Assembly (NCBI GenBank): GCA_032622095.1
Contig: CP136069.1
Coordinates: 66,115,319 to 66,179,318 of the forward strand
Direction of reading: 5' to 3'
Length of the DNA stretch: 64,000 nt
Origin: Siphonodentalium dalli
Taxonomy: Eukaryota > Mollusca > Scaphopoda > Gadilida > Siphonodentaliidae
The position numbers and the translations under genes are program-made. Shown here piece after piece: positions 33,797 through 46,619 of the stretch (positions are counted from its first letter, which is position 1; each line of letters begins with the position of its first letter). The notes under the pieces are model-generated. The model did no database searches, was not told where the DNA came from, and saw nothing but the letters and a program-made list of their open reading frames with translations.

Positions 33797-35580
33797 TTGA
33801 GTGCCTATTTGTATACATATTGCATGATATGACCACACTGGCTATATTTTTTTCACACGAGCAGATCGGTTCACGTGTAGAATGCGGTCTTGGTGCTTGC
33901 AGTGAAGTTGGCAATATCGACCTATCCAGTTTAGGTCCATCAACTTCGCACTTCAGGGATCGACAGTTAATTCCAGTGGAATATCTGGCCATAAACTACG
34001 ATTGGCCGAGAGGAGTATATAACGATAGCGCTGTACCTACGTGACGACATTCTATGATATAATCGAAGCATTGGAGTGAAAACATGACCATAGGTTCCAA
34101 TATCGAGCAAGCCGTTTTTAGATCCAAGTTCGCAATTCAGGAATCGACAGACTATAATTGAAAATTTAGTGGAATATCTGTCCATAAATTCGATTGATCG
34201 AGAAAAGTTAAAGATGGTCTATCTCTTCTGGGCCACAATTACAAAAAAGATCAAAATATTGTTTATAAAACCCGATTCCAAGATTCCAAATAACTTTTTC
34301 TGTGAATAAAACACTGACAAACTGAAGATATGGTATATTATTTGTTTATAAATGCACAATAAAGTGGTTTGTTCCCGAGGTTGTAGAGCAACATATCTGA
34401 CAATTTGCCTTGGTGGAAATGCTTACAAGATAGAGTACCCTCTCGCAGAAACTTTCGGAACGTAGCAAGCGGGAGAACTATATATCTATATGAGATCGCC
34501 CGAAATTCCATGACCGAACTGTTATAACAATAGCCCTTAAAATCTTCCCAATTGATTGTATGTATTACTCAAGTATATTCGAAATAAAAGCAATATTAAT
34601 CAATAAAATCGTTTCCGTTTTTCGATTCGTACTTATTCTTTCGTACCCAGGAAACTATATAAGACGTGTTATAGGAAGAGATAGACCATCATTAACGCTA
34701 GTTTCTTAATTCCTCAGCATGCTGTATCCAGAATAACGAAATTCTATGATAGAATCGAAACATTCGAGTGAAAACAGAATTCATGATATATTATCATGAC
34801 GATATTATTTTCTTACCACAAGGAAATCAGGTCACCATGCACTGTGTGGTTTTAATGGATTTGTGGTTATATTCTGCACATAAACCACTGTGATTTTATG
34901 TTGCTGAATAATACTTATTTACGTTCACGAATGCAGTCTTTGTATTATACACATTCCACGAGTGTAGATTCCAATGTCGACCATGTCAGTTTTATGTCCA
35001 ACATCGCATTTCAGGAATCGACAGTAATGTACTTCCAGTTAAATATAGGTCCATAAAATTCATTTGGCCGTTAACAGTTACTATTAAGGTACGTACACAC
35101 CGCTTGCAAAATTATCTGGCAAATTTTCATGAAATACTCCTTAGATGTTTATCTATTGAACACTTTTGAATGATACATTATGTCGTTTACATACTGAGTA
35201 GCACACAACAGTCCAGATGCTTGAAACATTCTCAGGCACATTTGCCAGTGTGTGCACTTATCCTTAGTTTTCTAAATTCACCAGTGTTCTGTTCCGGTTG
35301 AGTGCATAACTTCTATGACGGAATCGACTTTCGAGTGAAAACCGAATTCATGATATAATATCATGGAGATATTATTTTCTTGCCACGAGAAAATCAGGTC
35401 ACATGTAATATTTGGCCCTGGTGGATTTATGATGCTAATGTACACATAAGCCACTGTTGTTTTCTGTTAAATAATAACTATTTGCAATCATGTGATATCC
35501 GCGATTGAGTGAGCAAATATCGACCAAACCATTTTAGATTCACATGGGTCACCCTTTGCACTTCTAGTCTGGTAGTTGAA
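33780..35580 (+). repeat. Four diverged copies of a 3'-flank repeat
   Basis: Blocks AACGAAATTCTATGAT, TCGAGTGAAAACAGAATTCA, TGATATAATATCATG, GATATTATTTTCTTRCCACR, ATCAGGTCACAT, TAGGTCCATCAACTTCGCAC, TTCAGGAATCGACAG and TATCTGGCCATAAA recur in similar order from 33780, 34047, 34734 and 35305. It begins inside the last codons of the FAM167-like exon. Confidence 0.65.
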
Positions 35581-35599
35581 GCATTGGACCTAGAACAAA

Positions 35600-35900
35600 T
35601 TGTTTACAAGCTGTTTTTGGTGTCATATTGTCTGGCAGAATGTAGGGAACAACATATCCAAAATCCGCTAAAATCCGCTTTTGGGAAAATTCTCTATTGA
35701 AGATGGCGTCTATAATGTCTGTTGTTATCGGAAAATACTGAATTCTGCGGCAGTTGCTCCAATTAATGCCAAATTCGTAATAAATTGAAATATACACAAA
35801 CGTTGCTTAGTCGTAAACCATATATGTAGAATATTTTTCCCAAAATGGCCACCAAAATGGACAAAATCGAATGAAATTTGCATTTAGTGCAAAATTGAAT
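35600..35900 (+). repeat. Dispersed repeat with TTCTCTATTGAAGATGGCGTC block, copy 1
   Basis: AAATCCGCTTTTGGGAAAAT...ATGGCGTCTATAATG...GTTATCGGAAAATACT...ATACACAAACGTTGCTTAGTCGTAAACCATATA matches 42766-42980. Confidence 0.65.
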
Positions 35901-37826
35901 AGCTAGTCCTATACGAGTGAACAAACGCTCGAATATTGCGAGGAAGAATGACTACAAGTATAAGAGAAACTTTTGATTAGAGATGTACGAATTCTCTCTG
36001 ATGTATCTCACGAGAGAGCAAGCGAAATCAGGGTCTTGTGGAACGGTTAAATCAGGACTTTTGGGTGTCCAGAAACGGAAAAATGACGCAGTTTTATCTG
36101 TACCGCTAATCTTGAATCGTGTGATATATGTGTAATTAAACAGCTAAACGGGATTTAGTAGGGATTATTGACTATCCGGCCTTTCTCTAGAAGCAGAAAT
36201 ATATGTATTCAGAGCAGTCTCACGAATGAGACCGATCACCATTTATTTTGATATCTACGGTATAAAACCTTAAAAAATTAATTGCTATAAAACGGTATGA
36301 ATTATGTTCATATTGTACTGGGGTGAATGCGTAGATCCTATTGTACGTTTATCAAAATAGTAGTTATAGTTGCCTCAGATCAAGTGATAAAACACGAATA
36401 TTTCGCTTTTATCACAAGAATGCGTGATGGTGTACCATGAACTAAATTTATTAAATCACAAATGAGTACCATAGACTGTCTTCAATAAATTCAAAACGTG
36501 ACCAAAATTGCCTACATAATCTGTGACAGAGACTGTATTTATACCTGGAAATTATATTTGGTTGAATTCACCAAGGCCACATCTACGCGAAATTTACTAC
36601 GTTGTCTTCAACCGCATCACCGCGTTTACCCATTTTCCATAATGTTATACATGTATGTTGCACACAGAACCACAACTAACAATATTGGGTGAATGTTCAT
36701 CTTGGAATAACATCTTAAACGATGATCACCTGATATTTAACACGATTACGTGGGTGGTAATGGTAATATATTTTCAAACAAAAATATACTGAAAACTAAT
36801 AGTGTGCATTGCGCTGTAGCTTATTCTAGTTGTAAAGTGGCCACTGAAGTAATTTTAACAAAATTGTCTACTAAGAAACCGGGTTGGAAGCCGAATGAAA
36901 ATTAGTCTTACATACAATGTACTATGTACAGCCTCTTTGACCTGGTGAGATTCTGTGCTAATCCATTGAAGATATGAGTGTTTCTTTACAGTATAATAAC
37001 CATTGCGACATAGGTGTATCTTTTATTATCACCGGGAGTGTTGACAATTCCGGAAATATAACTAGTATTTCTACCTCTAGAGTATGCACTTAAATTTCGG
37101 CGTTGCATTCAATATTTAATCACCATGCCGAATGAAACTACCATGCGCTGTGAGGCGAAACATTAGTTCGTGTGTTGCATGCACGAGCTATTTTTGTTTT
37201 GCCCAACAATTGGCTGTTGGATAAGCAGAACACCCAAACATTAAAGACGTAAATCATTGGGGGGGGGGGGGGGGTTGACTTGCTGTGCAGTGACCGATGA
37301 TCCTTCAGAATGATCTATTTTAATGATGTGTGTACCTTTAAAGATATTTAACAACCGACTTGTATATTGCCAATACGTATTTCAGTCTTATGTAGTTACC
37401 CAATATGTTATTTTCTACGTGGTATGGTTTGGAGTTGCGGCCATTTTGACAGCCATTTCATGGCCACGATTGTATAATTTTCTGTCCGTGTCACTCTACT
37501 CGCTCCCGCATTCTAATTTAACACAAACTGATATAACGGCATAATTATGATGCCACTATATATCGTATAATGACTTATATCGAGAACTGATGTAGTATAG
37601 GCAACCATGTTGGACGCCATCGTGGATAACAAAGTTTCCCCAACGCGGATTTTTGCGGATTTTGGATATGTTGGATATGTTGTAAACAATTTGTTCTAGG
37701 TTCACCTCAAAATCGAGTCTCAACGACCAGACTATTCGGAAATTGGCAGACTACATGTGTATATCCATTACATGATAGAGTTATCTCCCTCTTCACGCTC
37801 GAGCGACCACCGTGTATCACAATGGT
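35901..37826. other. Intergenic with a 16-bp poly-G run
   Basis: No gene recognised. Poly-G lies at about 37259-37274. A TTTTTGCGGATTTTGGATAT...TTGTAAACAATTTGTTCTAG segment near 37650-37700 is related, in inverted orientation, to 35588-35690. Confidence 0.4.
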
Positions 37827-39081
37827 TTAAAGTTACATAATCCGATTTAACGCCCCTAAAGTATTTCTTCGGCTTCGGGGGTAAAAAAATAATAGATTTT
37901 AGTCGTGGAACCCACACATCAAAGCTCAGAGTTATCAGATTTCTAGTTTAGAAATCTTTTATTTTTCACCACCTCGAATATTTGACGGCCTGGCAAATAT
38001 TCGACGAATGCCGACTGACAATACATGTACTCTCGGAAGAAAAGGTTGATATATAACACTTTTTGGGCAACTTTATACTATAGTTATAGCACCATTTTTG
38101 GAAATTAATCGATTATGATAACTGAAGCGGCATTTAACCCTTTACCCAACAAACCGGCCAAAACCGGCCAAATAAAGCTTCAACAGCCTAAAATATTCGG
38201 TCTGTCTCAATAGAACCATACAAATATGGATATCATTGGAACCGGCTCCTTGACCACATTGTGATAGTTACAGTTATACCCTGTGCCAATGCATTCTCTT
38301 ATATATGCGAGTCGACCATAGGTCGCCTCGCATATATAAGAGAATGCATTGGCCTAAAAAAAATCTTTTACCATTTTTTCTTACATTCTTTAACAATTTT
38401 ATAATTTTTAATGTGTTAAGCCAATGCATTCTCTTATATATGCGAGGCGACCTATGGTCGACTCGCATATATAAGAGAATGCATTGGCACAGGGCCCTTC
38501 TGTTGGGTAAAGGGTTAAAGAAATGTTGTTGTTGGAATCTGACGACGACGGACGCTTTAGTTATCATAATCGATTAATTACCAAAAACATAATCTAATCA
38601 CTGTCAACTATATAGTCTAAATTTCCCAAAATGTGTTATATATCAACATTTTGTTCAACGTAATGTGGTATCGATGGTATGTCGGTCGGCTCGTCGAATA
38701 TTTGCTAGGCCGGATAGCACATAAATGTATTCTCTGCGTTGTTTGTGCAATGTTACATAGCTCCTAATCAGAACACCAAACGGTATATCTATGTTTTGAA
38801 CCGGTGGGTTATGATGGAGTACGGCCATAACCAGAGTAGACAGTTTAAGGGCGAATATTAAATGTTCTCTCCATTTCGAATTGTAAAACGGGAAACGTAT
38901 CCGATGAATTTTAGTTAATCGTAAATTTTATGTTATTTTCAACCAAAACAAAATCAAAAATCGATATCTGATAACTCTGAGCTTTGATGGATGGTTTCCT
39001 CGACTCGAATCCAATATTTTTTACTCTCGAAGCCAAAGAGATAATAATTTAGGAGCGTTAATTCGGATTATGTATCGTTAA
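37827..39081. mobile_element. Head-to-head pair of TTAAAGRTAC MITEs with a nested insertion
   Basis: 37827-38137 plus 38515-38545 is a reverse-orientation copy (TTAAAGTTACATAATCCGAT start) split by the 377-bp piggyBac-like element. It runs into a forward-orientation copy (about 38550-39081) ending AATTCGGATTATGTATCGTTAA. The nested order shows the piggyBac-like element inserted later. Confidence 0.7.
38138..38514 (-). mobile_element. piggyBac-like TTAA MITE, family 1, copy 2 (377 bp)
   Basis: TTAA at 38134-38137 and 38515-38518; ends CCCTTTACCCAACA inverted. It carries both 69-bp hairpins intact. Inserted in another MITE, whose uninterrupted sequence (GAAGCGKCATTTCTAAAAAT) is seen at 27285-27305. 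Confidence 0.92.
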
Positions 39082-39144
39082 ATTGATGATTCCACAGCCA
39101 GTCATAATGGGCAGGTACATTGGTTGTTATAATAAAGATCTACT

Positions 39145-39515
39145 AGAGAAAAGTCAAACAAAGAGCCTCCAAATTAACACCAGAATTTAAATATCTACCG
39201 TATGAAGAAAGACTGGAGGCACTATAACTACCAGCATTACAGTAGAGAAGAGAGAGGAGTGACATGATTGAATGCTTAAATATGTTCAACAAATACCGGA
39301 AGTCACCAAAGTGTTACAAAGAAACACTAACTCAATAACAAGTGGACACCATTATAAATTATACAATTAGGAGGGAGGGAACCTATAGACATCAGGAAAT
39401 ATACATATCAGCAGTAGAGTTCTGGACCCGTGGAACAATCTTCAAGAAGAAGTGATATACAGCGATATGTCAAACCAATTTAAGAACACTTTGGATGTAT
39501 ACAGGTACGAACATG
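39145..39515 (+). pseudogene. CR1/jockey-like reverse transcriptase C-terminal remnant
   Basis: Conceptual reading gives KQRASKLTPEF, LPYEERLEAL, a stop, LPALQ, a stop, RRERG, a frameshift, DMIECLNMFN, and further on AVEFW, NNLQEEV and NQFKNTL. These match the conserved tail of CR1/jockey-type non-LTR ORF2 proteins, which lies after the polymerase domain. In-frame stops and at least one frameshift show it is dead. The element is 5' truncated, as is usual for LINE copies. Confidence 0.75.
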
Positions 39516-40200
39516 ACGCGAATCTGAACTTCAAGGCAAAACTCTGACTGACATGTTCACAAGTGATTAGGGCCCTTGCCAAATTACGACATAATACTGA
39601 GGAGTTCGGTGAGGAAATCGACAAAACGGAGGTGGATATAGTGGCATATGAAGCCAGTGTCCACAAACAGCATAAATTTATACATTAGTTATAAGGAGAC
39701 AGTTGTCTCCCTAGACACTGTCTCCTCGGATTTTAAAGACTGAGCTTATGTTGGTTTACGCACACAAGAACATACCCTGTTATCGTCTTTAATGAAACAT
39801 ATAACAGGTGTCATGCAACACGAAAGACACTGTTAGAGTAATGAATAGCAATTTGAGAACATTATGATTTTACAAAAACACATTGTCTGAACATAGCTGA
39901 TATAATTATGCACGGATATCCACATTCAATGCAGAAAACAATCAGCTAAGTCGCTGATTTGCAGAATATATCTGATAATAACCTATACATATACAAAGTA
40001 CCATGATACTACCATATATAACATGGTACTTTACTGTGGCAGTATACCGTGGTGCTTTTTTATACAGGTACATATATAGATAAAGTACCATGGTAGAATT
40101 GCCGATATATATGTAACATGGGTTTTTTTTTATGGGAATTTGACGGACAGCTTTGGAACTATATATAGGCCCTATATAGTCTGAGATCACTCAGACGGTG

Positions 40201-40274
40201 TCACCTTGGTGTCAATAATCTGACTAAGATGAATATTATCTCCATTCTGTAATCGCCTGAGTATTGAGAGTTGG
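40201..40274 (-). pseudogene. PAN-domain exon remnant, 3' part
   Basis: CCTTGGTGTCAATAATCTGA...CTGTAATCGCCTGAGTATTGAGAGTTGG matches the 3' part of the intact exon at 51114-51352. Reading on the minus strand gives a PTLNTQA-like stretch followed by stops. It ends abruptly where minisatellite-like sequence begins. The matching middle part is at 44843-44912. Confidence 0.7.
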
Positions 40275-41994
40275 GGCCATTTTCAGGTGGTGTGCGGGAT
40301 TCATACCCAGCTGTTAACCGGTATTCAGGATGCATACCTCCGTTTAATTGCATGCATGGCATTCGGGATTCGAGTTAAAAAGGCTGTACGCGACTATAAC
40401 GGCGACAAGTGGTGGTATTTAATGGCAGAATGGGCCATTTTTGCCACTTTTACCTTTTTTTCCATGTCTCGTTCTGTTAACCGGGCGCCAGTTTCCCCGT
40501 CACATGCCTTCACATCAACCGCGTCGCATCTGGCCATCACCGTGCCGGAATATAGAGTATTATGTTGCTATCAGGACGTTTTCCAAACTAAAAGCCAGAG
40601 TTCAGTCCCCTCTCTACGCTGGTCTGACCACTACCAGTACGTATATTTTCGTAATTAAATCTAACTTTTTTATTTAAGAGTTTTTGTCAAATTTTCAAAT
40701 GCATATATGGACATTTCAGTTTCTAACTTTCTCAGAATGATGCAGACTGAATTATAGCCGAACAAAGTCTTAAATAAACAAAAGAGATTTCCTCACATCC
40801 TGTTTTCGTGATGGCAGTGGTCAGGCCAGCGTAGCGGGTACAGTTAATCCGGGGGCCGAACCCCTACTTTTATTAATGCTTGTTTGAGCGGATGCATTTT
40901 TCTCTCTGTGGATTCCGGTGGTTTAGGCTACCCTTGTGAACAATCAGCCGACTGCAGCCTTGACAGATTTGAGAAATTTAGGCAAATAAAGATGGTGGTC
41001 AAAATAGCAGAATTTATCACAAGGAAAAGACGCCGACCCATGGAAAACTGGCATACAAACACATACTTGATACAATTGTTATGTTTTCTGAATTAAATTT
41101 GGTATATGTTTGCTAAAATTTCAAAACGGTTTCGAAGATGGCCACCAAGATGGTGGCTTAGAATCGCAAAACTCTGTTTTCACTAAATTTCACAATGGAC
41201 CCTCAGGTTATGGAATGTTATGCTACATTGGATCCAATAACATATTTACCAAACCAAATCTTTATTCCGAAATGAATTATAATTGAATGAGGTAAAATAA
41301 AGAAAATTATTTGCTTGAACGAATAAGACAATGTCTTATCCTGTAGCACAGATAATATGCTAATACTAATTCGACGCAAACCACTGAATGTCCTTCTCTA
41401 TATACACATGTATAACAGTCATGAAACAATTAAGGACATAATTTCAAAACTGTTGGTCTATTTAAACGGACATGGCTCATTCGAACCCTAAAATTTATGT
41501 ATACGTAATTCGATTAAAGGGGTCTCAAAACATGCATATGTAAACTATTCCCGATCTAATTCGTCGATATAGCGCTAAAAACGCGTTTTGTTAGTTATAT
41601 TTGTGCGTAAATTTGATATCGTTTCGCTGTTCCGGTTAAATTTTTCTAATCAGCCGATCTTCCGAGTGATACCGGCAGCACTCGTGTGTTTTCGGAAATA
41701 AGTGCATTCTCGATACCGCCATGTTTGTGACGTAATATTTTCCAACTTTCCCCAGCGTCTCTGTCATTTTCGGTACGCGATAATGTGTTTCCGTTGGATC
41801 TTATTTGTCCATGCGAGAATAATAACCTCTGTTGACAAGGATGTAACGATAGAACGGGTTTCCAGTTTGATACACAATGTCAACATGAATTTTAGTCATT
41901 TACATTGATCCTTGGAACACATTGATTTTTCTCAAATATACTCTAATCGCAATTTTGTAGGCAATAATTTTCAGTTGAGTGTGTCGATGAACTG
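40275..41994. other. Intergenic, inside the PAN-remnant interruption
   Basis: Starts with TTAACCGGTATTCAGGATGC, resembling the 28-bp minisatellite in reverse. A 123-codon plus-strand frame (40287-40658) has no recognisable domain. Confidence 0.4.
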
Positions 41995-42039
41995 CAGTTA
42001 GTTAAATTCCGTAGTTCTTTTAAAATCAGACAAATCAAG

Positions 42040-42440
42040 ATACAACAGCAACAACATTTCTTCAAAATACGCTTTAATTATCAGAATCGATGTATTGCAA
42101 CAACATAATGCTAATCACTGTCAACTATAGTATAAAATTTCCCAAAACTTGTTGTTTATCAACATTTTGTTCAACAAAATATGGCTGTATTATCGCTAAA
42201 GTATCACAAACATTTACCGTATTACCACTTGGCTTTAGAGTTATCCATCTTCATCCGCAATTTTGTCCGAGACCCTCCGTTTGACCACGTGTTTCTGGGC
42301 CACATATTATTACACATCTCGATAAATAACAAACTTCAACAATCGATATCTGATCACTCTAAGCTCGAGTCAAATATTTTTTACACCCGAAAACAAAGAA
42401 ATAGTAATTTAGGAGCGTCTGATCGGATTGAGTATCTACC
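42040..42440 (+). mobile_element. TTAAAGRTAC-family MITE, partial copy
   Basis: ACAACAGCAACAACATTTC...GTCAACTATAGTATAAAATT...TTATCCATCTTCATCCGCAA...GATCGGATTGAGTA. Followed at 42449-42525 by a second short fragment (ATCTAATAACTCTGAGCTTT). Frames through it are repeat-derived. Confidence 0.7.
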
Positions 42441-42525
42441 CAGGTGTTGAAAAATAAAAGATATCAAAAATCGATATCTAATAACTCTGAGCTTTGGTGG
42501 CTGGGGTCCTCGACTCGACCCAAGT

Positions 42526-44177
42526 CTAATACACTCAAAATTCGTTTATTTTATTTCACCATCAGTTTAATTAAAACCACCTGCCTCTGAGTCACAAGAT
42601 GAAATGTGGTAAAAGGGCAAACATGTAAGACCTCCAGGTCAGGGGTAAATGCTGAAAAGACAAAATATAGTCTCGTCGATAAAAGTTTTGACCCAAAAAA
42701 TATATGGACTAAGTTGGTTTTTATTCCATTTTGAAGAGGAATAATAATTATATCCTCTATAACATTTCCAAAATCCGATAAATCCGCTTAGAGCAAAATG
42801 TTCTATTCAAAATGGCATCCATGATGACAATAATTGCTATTGAAAAATGCTAATTTTCTGTGATAGGCGGCTTTAGGTGCACCAACTATCGCCAAGTTAG
42901 TAATAAAATGAAATATACACAAACAATGCTTAGTCGTAAACCATATAATTATGTATAATGTCTGTCCCAACATGGCCATATCACACCTGTTACCCCATTT
43001 GATATTGGAATAGTTAGAAAATAACACCAAAAACAGCGTCTTCACCATCGGTTTCAGTAGTAGAATAGGATTAAATTTGTTTTAAATTATTTTTCCTCAA
43101 AATGTGTCTACATTGTTTACACGCCGTTCCCACGACACAACTTTTAAATTATACAACAGTGCGGAACACAAAGCTCACATCTTCTACTTTCATATGATAT
43201 CTAATTTTTCCGTGTGTTAAAAAATATATTCAAAACAGTTAATCCAAGTAGATAATTAACACAGTTCCAATGCTACGTCTCACATAAGAACCGTCGTACG
43301 TAAAGATCGAATGTTTGGTCGTATACTGACAGGATATTATCCTTATCCGTACTCGTGATTTTGCGAAAGGTCTCTGGTATATGGTGTTGTCGACCATATC
43401 GGTCAAACTACAAAAAGTGAAAATGTGTGTCAAAGTCCCCATGCGTGCGGGTAACAAATGATTGCTCACTGCGGGTAACAAATGATTGCTCACTGTGAAG
43501 GGAATCTGATACACAATCCCGCATGCTTTAGATGGGTTGACGAAATCACTCGCCGCCGATCGATTAGACAATGTGATAGATTCGATGGACCCGAGAAACT
43601 TTACCAGATAGTGAATGTCGCCAGGATAAAGATTGCTGCCATAACTGGGAATGTGAATGATTCACTGTCCCTTGGTCGGCGTCAAATGTGCGAATTAGAG
43701 GAAATGTTATATACTGATACGATATCAAATGGAAGCTGAGACAATGTACTTGCTATATAATAGGATATCAATGTGAGTGACACTCGGATGCTTAATGTGA
43801 ACCCAATTCACTCGTGCGTTGTGTGGCTACAAGAGTTTGCTACGATTTGCTGCCTTGATATATTTATGTCGCAAGGAAGAATTATGTTAGTACATATCAT
43901 ATTGGATACAAACTTCAAAGTAGCGTCATATCCCATATAGTGAGGGTCGTCTTTGACATTTAGTGGAAATTACGAATTAAAATTTTCGGGATTAAGCCGC
44001 CATCTCGATGGCCATTTTTGAAACCATTATCAAACATTGAGCTCAATGATACTTAGTTTAATCCAACAAACATACCAATTGTGGTATTGTCGTGTTTAAA
44101 AAAAATCCACATTCGATGGGGCTGAAAGCCTTTACCGTGTGATAATAAGTTCGGTCATTATGACCACCATCCTCGTT
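42526..44177. other. Intergenic; dispersed repeat copy at 42766-43030
   Basis: 42766-42980 matches 35660-35830 (AAATCCGCTTAGAGCAAAAT, ATACACAAACAATGCTTAGT). A direct 25-bp duplication around GCGGGTAACAAATGATTGCTCACTG lies at 43445-43495. No gene recognised. Confidence 0.45.
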
Positions 44178-44181
44178 TTAA

Positions 44182-44631
44182 CCCTTTACCCAACAAAACG
44201 GCCAAAAACGCCCAAATAAAGCTTCAACAGCCTAAAATATCTTCGGTCTGTCTCAATAACACCATACAAATATGGATATCATTGGAACCGGTTCATCGAC
44301 CACATTGTGATGGTTACAGTTGTGCCCTGTGCCAATGCATTCTCTTATATATGCGAGTCGACCATAGGTCGCCTCGCATATATAAGAGAATGCATTGGCC
44401 TAAACAAAATATTTTTTAAACACTTTTTACCATTTTTTCTTACATTCTTTAAAAAAAAAATTCTTACATTTTTTAACAATTTTTATAATATTTTTCTACA
44501 TTCTTTGACAATTTTATCATTTTTAATATGTGTTAAGCCAATGCATTCTCTTATATATGCGAGGCGACCTATGGTCGACTCGCATATATAAGAGAATGCA
44601 TTGGCACAGGGCCGTTCTGTTGGGTAAAGGG
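44182..44631 (-). mobile_element. piggyBac-like TTAA MITE, family 1, copy 3 (450 bp)
   Basis: TTAA at 44178-44181 and 44632-44635, with CCCTTTACCCAACA ends. Both 69-bp hairpins are intact. It is longer than the others because the AT-rich spacer (TTTTTTACCATTTTTTCTTACATTC-type) is partly triplicated. Confidence 0.92.
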
Positions 44632-44842
44632 TTAACCAGATTTCGAAGATTGTTCAAGGGAGCCGGTAGACTATTCAGAGGGGATACGCTTCACCATTCC
44701 GCTCGCTAGTGTTAAATATGTGTCCTTCATCGCACATTTTGTTTAACTGCTATTGAGGTTTCACCCCCTCTTTTAACTGCCATTCAGTAATTCACACCCC
44801 AAATTTAACTGTTTTCAGGATGCAAATGGGGGGGGGGGCGGA

Positions 44843-44912
44843 GTGATAACCCATAGATTATATCATGGTTGTCATGTGTCGAATCGTCGGTTGTAGTTGT
44901 AGTTATAATATT
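44843..44912 (-). pseudogene. PAN-domain exon remnant, middle part
   Basis: Minus-strand reading gives YNYN, then DDSTHDNHDIIYGLS, matching YNTDGSTHDNCEIIYGLP of the intact exon. A Cys has become His. It is bounded at the left by a poly-G run and TTTAACTGTTTTCAGGATGC, again minisatellite-like. Confidence 0.7.
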
Positions 44913-45383
44913 TTTTCGAGAAAATTATTGGCAGTGTTGTATCTCAGGTAGTTTTGTGGTGGATTATAGTTAAAAAAAACGGACCACTTGTTCAGTTTAT
45001 ATAACTGCTTAAATTTGTCTATACGTTCACACTTGTACTGGAGACAATTTTTATTTTATTTAGGGGTAAGAGTTGTTTTCCCTGATAAATCTATTTTTGG
45101 TCACTTTCTGAAGCGGAGTGAAGCGGACAAGTAAAATCATATGCTACATATAATAACCTTTTATGCGACGTAGAGTACGCAAAGAGTGTGCGATAAGCAA
45201 AACAGTCAACACCGTGGCGATTGGTGATTGGTGATTCACGGTGATCCACTCAACACCGAACGATTGAGTAATGAGATTGATCATTGACCCCGCGCAGAAC
45301 ATGGTGTAGTCAATGTGATGGCAGCAATTTTATCCAAACCTCACTATATATATACGTCATTATACGACCACACAAACATGAGC
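44913..45383. other. Intergenic, no feature recognised
   Basis: Nothing supported. Confidence 0.4.
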
Positions 45384-45516
45384 TTAGTGTGCCTGTTATT
45401 TGCAGAATGAGGTCCCCAGAGGGTGAATTTGATGATGCTAGCCCGCTACGCGGAATAGCGTCACTAAATTCACCTTCTGCATGGGAACCTCATTCTGCAA
45501 AGGACAGGCACACTAA
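45384..45516. mobile_element. Palindromic MITE, best copy (133 bp)
   Basis: Ends TTAGTGTGCCTGT inverted (45384 and 45516), then GCAGAATGAGGT, CAGAGGGTGAATTTGATGAT and centre GCTAGCCCGCTACGCGGAAT. The whole unit folds into one long hairpin. Four further copies are at 2.2-3.15 kb. Confidence 0.85.
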
Positions 45517-46162
45517 ACTCAGGCTTCCGACAACATCACATTGCATAGGTCTACCATTAGTACAAATTGTCATTTCCGCGGTCATTAAAAGTTTTAACAA
45601 ATCAAGAGAAGATAATTATCCATGTCGTAACATAATTATTTCGCCCAATTTGGGCGGTTGTATGATGGTGATTTTTCATCTGATGTGTGTGTCGGAATAA
45701 ATGAGGTGGAGGATTTCTGTAAATGTTAGCCCAAACTACATTTCCAAGTAACGATGATTTTGTTGTTTATTTTGAGGAATCATACCACATCAGATGAATT
45801 CAGCCCAAATATATTAACAGTTGTCATGTAAAACATTTGCAGTAGGTTAGCGTTATTTGGTATTTGCGGATGTCGCTTAACATGGGGAAAATAGACTACT
45901 ACGCTTGAACGGGCATGTACATTTGTCGTTTTTTAATGTATAGCAAATTGATAATCAATAACAGAGGCCTTCTCTGTCAAATACAGGCGCTCTATTTAAG
46001 ATATTAATTGGGGAACTTTCTAAATTAAACTACGCACAAACGGATACCTGCTGCAAATTAAGGAAGCTTGCTCACGATAATGGCGCCACCTATAAAAGGT
46101 GCCGGAAACCGGCCCACTCGCCCCAGGGCCCACTCGCCCCAGTCGACCTGGGCCAGCTCGGG
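45517..46162. other. Intergenic, no feature recognised
   Basis: Nothing supported. Confidence 0.4.
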
Positions 46163-46610
46163 ACACACTATAAAGTGTATGCCGAGGCCGAGGCCGGCTC
46201 GGAATAAAAGGTCTATACGGGGTGTTATATGGCGTTTGGTCTGTGTTTCTCAATGAATATTATGGAAATATGTCCGTGCTGGGACATGGAATACAATAAC
46301 GTTTGAATTGTTTTTAAATTCACAAATTTGTTGAATTTATTCAACTTTTTCGTTCTGAAACACACTATAAAGTGTATGCGGCCGGCTCCAAAATAAAAGG
46401 TTTAAGCGGACTTGATGTCGCATTCATTATCTTCTTTGTTTATAAATGGACATGACTGAAATTTAGTACATATGTCCGGGTTATGACATGGAAAACATTA
46501 ACGTTTGAATTGTTTTTAAATTCACAAATTTATTGATTTTATTCAACTTTTCGTTCTTTCATTCTATAAAGTGTAAGCGGCCGGCTCCATTTAAAAGGGA
46601 TAAGCGGCCT
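46163..46610 (+). repeat. Tandem repeat of about 195-200 bp, three copies
   Basis: Each unit carries a palindromic ACACTATAAAGTGTATG, then GCCGGCTC, AATAAAAGG and TTTGAATTGTTTTTAAATTC. Unit starts are near 46166, 46361 and 46562. Confidence 0.8.
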
Positions 46611-46619
46611 ATGTACTTA

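Noticed and set aside
40287-40658. 123-codon plus-strand frame
   Set aside because: Starts in minisatellite-like sequence and lies within the insertion that splits a pseudogene. No recognisable family.
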